DNA of 29,175 bases from Streptomyces katrae (GTDB lineage Bacteria; Actinomycetota; Actinomycetes; Streptomycetales; Streptomycetaceae), in NCBI RefSeq assembly GCF_000966975.1, contig NZ_JZWV01000079.1, positions 1 to 29,175 of the forward strand, written 5' to 3'. Positions 1 to 8,073 of the stretch are shown piece by piece (position 1 is the stretch's first letter; every line of letters starts with the position of its first letter). The position numbers and the translations under genes were made by a program. A model generated the notes under the pieces. It did not search any database. It saw nothing but the letters and a program-made list of their open reading frames with translations, and was not told the DNA's origin.

Positions 1-1373
1 GGGGGGCACATCATTTCGGCCGCGCGCCAGCGGGTGGGGCCCTCGACCAGGACTCGGTGCGGGTCCAGGAGCTGGAGGCGGCCGCCCAGGCGGTTGAGGT
101 CCGTCAGGTAGATGGCGCGGTTGTCGTACACCCAGTCGTGGATCAGGGTCTGGCCCTGGGCCACCGCCGCGATGGCGGCGAAGAAGGGGACATTGTCGAT
201 GTTCAGCCCGGGGAAGGGCATCGGGTGGATCTTGTCGATCGGGGCTTCGAGCTTGGAGGGGCGGACCGTGAGGTCGACCAGGCGGGTACGGCCGTTGTCG
301 GCGACGTACTCGGCCGAGCGGTCGTGGTCCAGGCCCATCTCCTCCAGGACGGCCAGCTCGATCTCCATGAACTCGATCGGGACCCGGCGGATGGTGAGTT
401 CGGACTCGGTGACGACCGCCGCGGCCAGGAGGCTCATGGCCTCGACCGGGTCCTCGGAGGGGGAGTAGTCCACGTCCGCGTCGATGACCGGAACGCCGTG
501 CACCGTGAGGGTGGTGGTGCCGATGCCCTCGACCTTGACGCCCAGGGCCTCCAGGAAGAAGCACAGGTCCTGGACCATGTAGTTGGACGAGGCGTTGCGG
601 ATGACGGTGACGCCGTCGTGGCGGGCCGCGGCCAGCAGGGCGTTCTCGGTGACTGTGTCCCCGCGTTCGGTCAGGACGATCGGGCGGCCGGGGGAGACGC
701 CCGGCTCGACCTTGGCGTGGTAGATGCCCTCGGTGGCGGTGATGTCCAGGCCGAAGCGGCGCAGGGCGATCATGTGCGGCTCGATGGTGCGGGTACCGAG
801 GTCGCAGCCGCCGGCGTAGGGCAGGCGGAAGTGGTCCATGCGGTGCAGCAGGGGGCCCAGGAACATGATGATGCTGCGGGTGCGGACGGCCGCCTCCGCG
901 TCGATGGCGTCCATGTCGAGGACGGCCGGGGGGATCAGCTCCAGGTCCACGCCGTCGTTGATCCAACGGGTGCGGACGCCGATGGAGTTGAGGACCTCCA
1001 GGAGCCGGTAGACCTCCTCGATGCGGGCCACCCGGCGCAGCACCGTACGGCCCTTGTTGAGGAGCGAGGCGCACAGCAGGGCGACGCACGCGTTCTTGCT
1101 CGTCTTGACGTCGATCGCACCGGACAGACGGCGGCCGCCGACGACGCGCAGGTGCATCGGGCCGGCGTAGCCCAGGGAGACGATTTCGCTGTCGAGGGCT
1201 TCACCGATGCGGGCGATCATCTCAAGGCTGATGTTCTGGTTGCCGCGCTCGATGCGGTTCACCGCGCTCTGGCTGGTGCCGAGCGCTTCGGCGAGCTGGG
1301 TCTGCGTCCAGCCACGGTGCTGCCGGGCGTCACGGATGAGCTTGCCGATGCGTACGAGGTAGTCGTCTGCCAT
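1..1373 (-). CDS. murA: HTH-fused UDP-GlcNAc 1-carboxyvinyltransferase (MurA paralogue), 3' end outside window
   Basis: The reverse-strand frame opens at ATG 1371-1373 and stays open to the window edge (457 codons visible). Residues 4-60 form a Cro/C1-type helix-turn-helix (GWTQTQLAEALGTSQSAVNR, then IERG). From residue 72 the EPSP-synthase/MurA fold follows: a K-N pair at 93-94 (SKNA), and GGCDLGTRTIEPH with Cys190 at the position of the catalytic, fosfomycin-reactive Cys115 of E. coli MurA. Later come an Asp in PGLNIDNVPFF and an Arg in YDNRAIYL, matching the expected catalytic Asp and Arg. MurA transfers enolpyruvate from PEP to UDP-GlcNAc in the first committed step of peptidoglycan synthesis. 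Ordinary MurA is about 420-450 residues; the HTH adds about 70. About 50 C-terminal residues are probably missing. The full catalytic set suggests an active enzyme; the DNA-binding role of the HTH is inferred. A palindrome lies just upstream at 1385-1400. It diverges from aconitase. Confidence 0.9.
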   Translation of the reverse strand, partial: MADDYLVRIGKLIRDARQHRGWTQTQLAEALGTSQSAVNRIERGNQNISLEMIARIGEALDSEIVSLGYAGPMHLRVVGGRRLSGAIDVKTSKNACVALLCASLLNKGRTVLRRVARIEEVYRLLEVLNSIGVRTRWINDGVDLELIPPAVLDMDAIDAEAAVRTRSIIMFLGPLLHRMDHFRLPYAGGCDLGTRTIEPHMIALRRFGLDITATEGIYHAKVEPGVSPGRPIVLTERGDTVTENALLAAARHDGVTVIRNASSNYMVQDLCFFLEALGVKVEGIGTTTLTVHGVPVIDADVDYSPSEDPVEAMSLLAAAVVTESELTIRRVPIEFMEIELAVLEEMGLDHDRSAEYVADNGRTRLVDLTVRPSKLEAPIDKIHPMPFPGLNIDNVPFFAAIAAVAQGQTLIHDWVYDNRAIYLTDLNRLGGRLQLLDPHRVLVEGPTRWRAAEMMCP

Positions 1374-1384
1374 GGGTGCACGGT

Positions 1385-1400
1385 ATCTCAGATATGAGAT
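1385..1400. promoter_or_regulatory. palindromic operator candidate upstream of the HTH-MurA gene
   Basis: ATCTCAGATATGAGAT is a perfect inverted repeat: 6-bp arms (ATCTCA/TGAGAT) around GATA. It ends 11 bp before the ATG of the leftward HTH-MurA gene, so it would overlap that gene's promoter or start of transcription. A second site with the same ATCTC-N6-GAGAT layout lies at 1628-1643. The binding protein is not known from the sequence; the HTH-MurA itself or another regulator could bind here. Confidence 0.55.
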
Positions 1401-1596
1401 GGTGATCGCATGGGGCGGTGCAGATGGGTGAGATACGGGTGTTGTGGGGAATAGGGGGCTTATAGGGCGTCAGGTTGGGGTGGGCCCGCTCCAGCGGACT
1501 TCGTCCCTCCATTGAGGGCGTCGTGACGAGATGTGCGGCAGCAGGGGGCGGTGGGTGCGGGGCGGCGCGACGTGCCGAGACGGACACCCGGGCGTG
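1401..1596. other. intergenic stretch without a supported gene
   Basis: Between the two divergent promoters I see no ORF with a ribosome site and credible codon use. An isolated GAGAT half-site occurs near 1430. Short open frames here on the minus strand look like chance ORFs in GC-rich DNA. Confidence 0.5.
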
Positions 1597-1626
1597 CTGA
1601 CCCGAGGCGCGGCCATGTACTAGAGT
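1597..1626 (+). promoter_or_regulatory. candidate sigma-70-type promoter of aconitase
   Basis: CTGACC (1597-1602) and TAGAGT (1621-1626) with an 18-bp spacer resemble HrdB-type -35 and -10 boxes. The palindrome at 1627-1644 begins directly after the -10, over the expected transcription start, which is a typical repressor position. Confidence 0.45.
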
Positions 1627-1644
1627 TATCTCGACATCGAGATA
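1627..1644. promoter_or_regulatory. palindromic operator candidate at the aconitase promoter
   Basis: TATCTCGACATCGAGATA is a perfect inverted repeat with 8-bp arms around CA. Its core ATCTC-N6-GAGAT is shared with the site at 1385-1400 beside the divergent HTH-MurA gene. It directly follows a -10-like TAGAGT, so a bound protein should block transcription start. Confidence 0.6.
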
Positions 1645-1688
1645 TCTGCCGAAGGCGCACCGCAGCCGCCCCCGCCGGTAAGGGTTAC

Positions 1689-1707
1689 CTAACTTAGCCT
1701 TACCTTA
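1689..1707. promoter_or_regulatory. iron-box-like site (DtxR/IdeR/DmdR family) in the aconitase leader
   Basis: CTAACTTAGCCTTACCTTA matches 14 of 19 positions of the DtxR/IdeR consensus TTAGGTTAGSCTAACCTAA by eye. It lies about 70 bp before the aconitase start, in a conspicuously AT-rich patch (1679-1713). Aconitase is an iron-sulfur enzyme and is iron-regulated in several actinobacteria, so a DmdR1-type input is plausible. Binding is inferred from the match only. Confidence 0.45.
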
Positions 1708-1708
1708 G

Positions 1709-4492
<2,784 letters not shown>

Positions 4493-4534
4493 GGGCGCGC
4501 CAGGCGGAGCGATCCGCCGGTTATCGGCACCATA

Positions 4535-4575
4535 GGGCCGTACCCCCGACAAGGGGGTGCGGCCCTTCCGTTTTT
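4535..4575 (+). terminator. intrinsic terminator after aconitase
   Basis: GGGCCG-T-ACCCCC (4535-4547) pairs with GGGGGT-G-CGGCCC (4553-4565), leaving a 5-base loop and one internal mismatch. The stem is followed by TTCCGTTTTT. It separates aconitase from the sugar-transport operon. Confidence 0.85.
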
Positions 4576-4645
4576 CGGGGCGGAGGAATCAGATGACGGA
4601 CAGGTCTCAACTCGGAAAAGCCGGGAACGATCCTTGTGCACGATC

Positions 4646-4674
4646 TTGCTGAGCAAAGCGGAAGTGGACTATAC
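4646..4674 (+). promoter_or_regulatory. candidate ngcE promoter
   Basis: TTGCTG (4646-4651), a 17-bp spacer and CTATAC (4669-4674) give a good vegetative promoter. The predicted start, near 4681, leaves a leader of about 30 bases before ATG 4711. This argues against any upstream translation start. Confidence 0.55.
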
Positions 4675-4678
4675 CTGT
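4663..4678. promoter_or_regulatory. DasR-responsive element (dre)-like site
   Basis: AGTGGACTATACCTGT agrees with the dre consensus ACTGGTCTAGACCAGT at 12 of 16 positions. It overlaps the -10 of the ngcE promoter, where the GntR-family repressor DasR would block transcription until glucosamine-6-phosphate relieves it. DasR control of N-acetylglucosamine uptake is established in Streptomyces; its action at this copy is inferred. Confidence 0.6.
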
Positions 4679-4710
4679 GCCCCAATCCTGACGAAGGCGA
4701 GGACTTGAGC

Positions 4711-6138
4711 ATGGGATCCACCGGTGAGGGCCTCGGCCGCCGTGATCTGATCAAGCGCTCCGCAGCGCTCGGACTGATCGCCGTGCCGACGATGAGCCTC
4801 CTGTCCGCCTGCGCCTCCGGCGGTGGGGACACCTCCACGAAGGGCCCGGACAAGGGGGCCGTGTCCAAGGAGAACCCGTTCGGAGTCGCCAAGGGCGGCA
4901 AACTGGACGTGGTGGTCTTCAAGGGCGGCTTCGGCGACGACTACGCGAAGGCCTGGGAGGCGGCCTTCGAGAAGAAGTGGGGCATCACCAGCTCCCACCT
5001 GGGCACCCAGGAGATCGCCGCCAAGCTCCAGCCCCGTTTCAACGGGGGCAACCCGCCGGACGTCATCGACGACTCCGGCGCCCAGATGATCAAGATCGAC
5101 GTCCTCGCCAAGGGCGGCCAGCTCGCCGACCTCACCGCGGTGCTCGACGCCCCCTCCCTCGACGACCCGGCCAAGAAGGTCCGCGACACCTTGATCGCCG
5201 GCACCGTCGAACAGGGCACCCAGGGCGGCAAGTTCGTCGCCCTGAACTACGTCTACACCGTCTTCGGCCTCTGGTACTCCGGCAAGCTCTTCAAGGAGAA
5301 GGGCTGGACCGAGCCCAAGACCTGGGACGAGTTCCTGGGCATCTGCGCCAAGGCCAAGGAGGCCGGCATCGGCGGCCTGGCCCACCAGGGGAAGTACCCG
5401 TACTACATCAACGTAGTGATCATGGACCTGATCGCCAAGAAGGGCGGTCTGGAGGCCATGAAGGCCATCGACAACCTCTCCCCGAACGCCTTCGAGGGCA
5501 ACCCGGCCGCCCTGGCCGCCGTCGAGGCCGTCTACGAGGTGGTCGAGAAGGGCTACCTGATGCCCGGCACCAACGGCCTCACCCACACGGAGTCGCAGAC
5601 CGCCTGGAACCAGTACAAGGCCGCCTTCATCCCCTCCGGCTCCTGGCTGGAGAACGAGCAGCTCAAGCAGACCCCCGCCGACTTCGACATGAAGTTCCTG
5701 CCGGTGCCGGTCCTCGCCGACAGCAAGCTCCCCTTCACCGCCATCCGGGCGGGTGCGAACGAGCCCTTCGTCGTCCCCGAGAAGGCCGCCAACAAGGCCG
5801 GCGGCCTGGAGTTCCTGCGCTCCATGCTCTCCCGCGAATGGTCGACCATCTTCGCCCAGCAGGCCAACTCGCTCACCGTCGTCAAGGACGGCGTCGACCC
5901 GAGCGTCAAGCTCCGCCCGGGCACCCAGTCGGCCGTGGCCGCCGTCAAGGCCGCCGGCGCCGACACCTTCAACTACCTCTACCCCGACTGGTACAGCGAG
6001 ATGGACACCGAGATCCAGAACGCGTCCAACGAGCTGATGGCCCAGCGCATCCAGCCGAAGGAGTGGATCAAGCGGGCCCAGGCCGCGGTGGACAAGGCCG
6101 CCAAGGACCCCAACGCCAAGAACAACCACCGCAGCTGA
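4711..6138 (+). CDS. ngcE: N-acetylglucosamine/chitobiose ABC transporter, substrate-binding lipoprotein
   Basis: Extracellular family-1 solute-binding protein of 475 residues. The leader has a twin-arginine motif (GRRDLIKRS, Arg10-Arg11), a hydrophobic core and a lipobox LSAC with Cys34. This suggests Tat export followed by lipid anchoring on the outer face of the membrane. A flexible Gly/Ser/Thr linker follows, then the binding-protein fold with an IDDSGAQMIKID segment and aromatic residues (YPYYINV, YPDWYSEM) able to stack on sugars. Start ATG 4711 is preceded by GAGGA (4699-4703); an open frame back to 4636 would put the promoter inside the gene. The NgcE assignment rests on sequence resemblance and on the ngcF-ngcG pair that follows. 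No ATPase is encoded here; in Streptomyces the shared ATPase MsiK serves such importers. The dre-like site upstream fits chitin-derived sugar control. Confidence 0.88.
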   Translation: MGSTGEGLGRRDLIKRSAALGLIAVPTMSLLSACASGGGDTSTKGPDKGAVSKENPFGVAKGGKLDVVVFKGGFGDDYAKAWEAAFEKKWGITSSHLGTQEIAAKLQPRFNGGNPPDVIDDSGAQMIKIDVLAKGGQLADLTAVLDAPSLDDPAKKVRDTLIAGTVEQGTQGGKFVALNYVYTVFGLWYSGKLFKEKGWTEPKTWDEFLGICAKAKEAGIGGLAHQGKYPYYINVVIMDLIAKKGGLEAMKAIDNLSPNAFEGNPAALAAVEAVYEVVEKGYLMPGTNGLTHTESQTAWNQYKAAFIPSGSWLENEQLKQTPADFDMKFLPVPVLADSKLPFTAIRAGANEPFVVPEKAANKAGGLEFLRSMLSREWSTIFAQQANSLTVVKDGVDPSVKLRPGTQSAVAAVKAAGADTFNYLYPDWYSEMDTEIQNASNELMAQRIQPKEWIKRAQAAVDKAAKDPNAKNNHRS

Positions 6139-6177
6139 CCCCACGTCCAACCGGCGGCGTCACCAGGGACGGACACC

Positions 6178-7122
6178 ATGAGCCAAGTAGCCCGGAGCAA
6201 GGGACGGATCGGCTTCATCGCCGGCTTCCTCGTCCTGCCGCTCGCGCTGTACCTGACCTTCGTCATCTGGCCTTATGTCCAGACGTTCGGCTATTCCTTC
6301 ACCAACTGGTCCGGCCAGTCTCCGACGTTCGACTTCGTCGGCCTGGAGAACTACCAGGCCCTGATGGAGGACGAGGTCTTCCGCGGCGCCCTCTGGCACA
6401 ACCTGCTGCTCCTGGTGTTCGTCCCCGTCATCACCATCCTGCTCGCCCTCTTCTTCGCCTTCATGGTGAACGCGGGAGGGCGCAGCGGGGCCGGCGGGGT
6501 GCGGGGCGTCCGCGGATCGGCCTTCTACAAGATCGTCTACTTCTTCCCGCAGGTCCTCTCCCTCGCCATCCTCGCGGTCCTCTTCGGAGCGGTGTACCGC
6601 AGTGACGCGGGCGGCCTGCTGAACGGATTCCTCGCCAAGCTCGGCCTGGTCGACCCCGTCCACCCCGTCGAATGGCTCAACCAGCCGGACCTGGTGCTCT
6701 GGTGCCTGCTGCTCGTGGTGGTCTGGCACGGGGTGGGCTTCTACCTGGTCCTCTTCTCGGCCGCCATGCAGTCCGTGCCCAAGGACATCTACGAGGCCGC
6801 CCTGCTCGACGGCGCGGGCCGCGCCCAGACCTTCCTGAGGGTCACGCTCCCCCTCCTCTGGGACTCCGTGCAGACCTCGGCGGTCTACCTGGGCATCGCC
6901 GCCATGGACATGTTCGTCCTGGTGTCCACCATGACCTCCGGCCAGTTCGGCGGCGGCCCGGACCACCACAGCGAGGTCATGGCCACGGTCCTGATGCGCA
7001 ACTTCCTCTACTTCGGCAAGAGCGGCTACGCCTGCGCCATGGGCGTGGTCATGCTGCTGCTGACCATGATCCTCTCCATCGTCACGCTGCGCGCCACCCG
7101 CCGCGAGCGCATCGAGTTCTGA
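6178..7122 (+). CDS. ngcF: sugar ABC transporter permease (MalF-type) NgcF
   Basis: Integral membrane protein of 314 residues with about six transmembrane helices. The first covers about residues 10-33 (IGFIAGFLVLPLALYLTFVIW). The cytoplasmic EAA loop, which docks to the ATPase, reads EAALLDGAGRAQTFLRVTLP near residues 205-224. Family: binding-protein-dependent transport inner membrane component, carbohydrate CUT1 class. It lies 39 bases after ngcE and 12 bases before ngcG, so the three are very probably one transcript. It should pair with NgcG to form the N-acetylglucosamine/chitobiose channel, powered by the unlinked MsiK ATPase. Confidence 0.88.
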   Translation: MSQVARSKGRIGFIAGFLVLPLALYLTFVIWPYVQTFGYSFTNWSGQSPTFDFVGLENYQALMEDEVFRGALWHNLLLLVFVPVITILLALFFAFMVNAGGRSGAGGVRGVRGSAFYKIVYFFPQVLSLAILAVLFGAVYRSDAGGLLNGFLAKLGLVDPVHPVEWLNQPDLVLWCLLLVVVWHGVGFYLVLFSAAMQSVPKDIYEAALLDGAGRAQTFLRVTLPLLWDSVQTSAVYLGIAAMDMFVLVSTMTSGQFGGGPDHHSEVMATVLMRNFLYFGKSGYACAMGVVMLLLTMILSIVTLRATRRERIEF

Positions 7123-7134
7123 GCGGGAGACCCG

Positions 7135-8058
7135 ATGACCACAGTGATCAAGGCACCCGGCGAGTCCGCCGCCGAGCGGTCCGCAGGGAGCGCCGGCCCC
7201 GGCGGCGGGAAACCCCGCTCCGACGGCATGGTGCTGAACGTCTTCTCCCACGGCTTCCTCGCCGTCTGGGCGATACTGATCGTCCTGCCCCTGGTGTGGC
7301 TGGCGCTCGGCTCCTTCAAGACCGACTCCCAGATCGGCGCCTCCGCCCTCAGCTGGCCGGCCCACTGGCACTTCGACGCCTTCGGCCGGGCCTGGGACAA
7401 GGGCATCGGCGGCTACTTCGGCCACACCCTGATCGTGCTGGCCTTCTCCGTCCCGCTGACCATGCTGCTCGGCTCGATGGCCGCGTACGTACTGGCCCGC
7501 TACCCCTTCCCGGGGAACCGGATCATCTACTACTTCTTCGTCAGCGGGGCGATGTTCCCGGTGTTCCTGGCGCTCGTACCGCTGTTCTTCATGGTCAAGC
7601 GGCTGGACATGCTGAACACCTACCAGGGCCTGATCCTGGTCTACGTCGCCTACTCGATGCCCTTCACCGTCTTCTTCATGCACTCCTTCTTCCGGACCCT
7701 GCCGACGGCGGTGCACGAGGCGGCGGTCATCGACGGGGCCTCCGACACCCGGATCTTCTTCCAGGTGATGCTGCCGATGGCCAAGCCCGGCCTGATCAGC
7801 GTGGGGATATTCAATGTCCTGGGCCAGTGGAACCAGTACATCCTGCCCTCGGTGCTGATGCAGCCCCAGAGCGGATCGGACCCCGAGCGCTACATGCTCA
7901 CCCAGGGCCTGATCCAGCTCCAGTACCAGATGGGCTACGAGACGGACCTGCCGGTGCTCTTCGCCGGCGTGACCATCGCGATGATCCCGATGCTGGTGGT
8001 CTACCTCTCCTTCCAGCGCCAGATCCAGGCCGGGCTGACCTCGGCCACCCTCAAGTAG
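7135..8058 (+). CDS. ngcG: sugar ABC transporter permease (MalG-type) NgcG
   Basis: Permease of 307 residues with a roughly 35-residue hydrophilic N-terminus and about six membrane helices. The EAA loop (EAAVIDGASDTRIFFQVMLP) lies near residues 200-219. It is the usual MalG-type partner of the preceding NgcF; GGGAGA (7126-7131) is its ribosome site just before ATG 7135. It ends 15 bases before the stop of the convergent MgtA-type ATPase. No clear intrinsic terminator is visible in that gap. Confidence 0.88.
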   Translation: MTTVIKAPGESAAERSAGSAGPGGGKPRSDGMVLNVFSHGFLAVWAILIVLPLVWLALGSFKTDSQIGASALSWPAHWHFDAFGRAWDKGIGGYFGHTLIVLAFSVPLTMLLGSMAAYVLARYPFPGNRIIYYFFVSGAMFPVFLALVPLFFMVKRLDMLNTYQGLILVYVAYSMPFTVFFMHSFFRTLPTAVHEAAVIDGASDTRIFFQVMLPMAKPGLISVGIFNVLGQWNQYILPSVLMQPQSGSDPERYMLTQGLIQLQYQMGYETDLPVLFAGVTIAMIPMLVVYLSFQRQIQAGLTSATLK

Positions 8059-8073
8059 CCCGGCCCGGGCCCG

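Noticed and set aside
57..1397. Long forward-strand open frame over the HTH-MurA gene
   Set aside because: It is a GC-driven shadow; the encoded peptide is a low-complexity D/G/V/R string, and the opposite strand carries a full MurA motif set.
1330..1660. Short minus-strand ORFs in the murA-acnA intergenic region
   Set aside because: No ribosome site or recognisable protein; they overlap the palindromes and promoter elements.
4585..4605. Second dre-like sequence (ACAGGTCTCAACTC) before ngcE
   Set aside because: Only about 10 of 16 positions match and it lies upstream of the predicted promoter; too weak to call.
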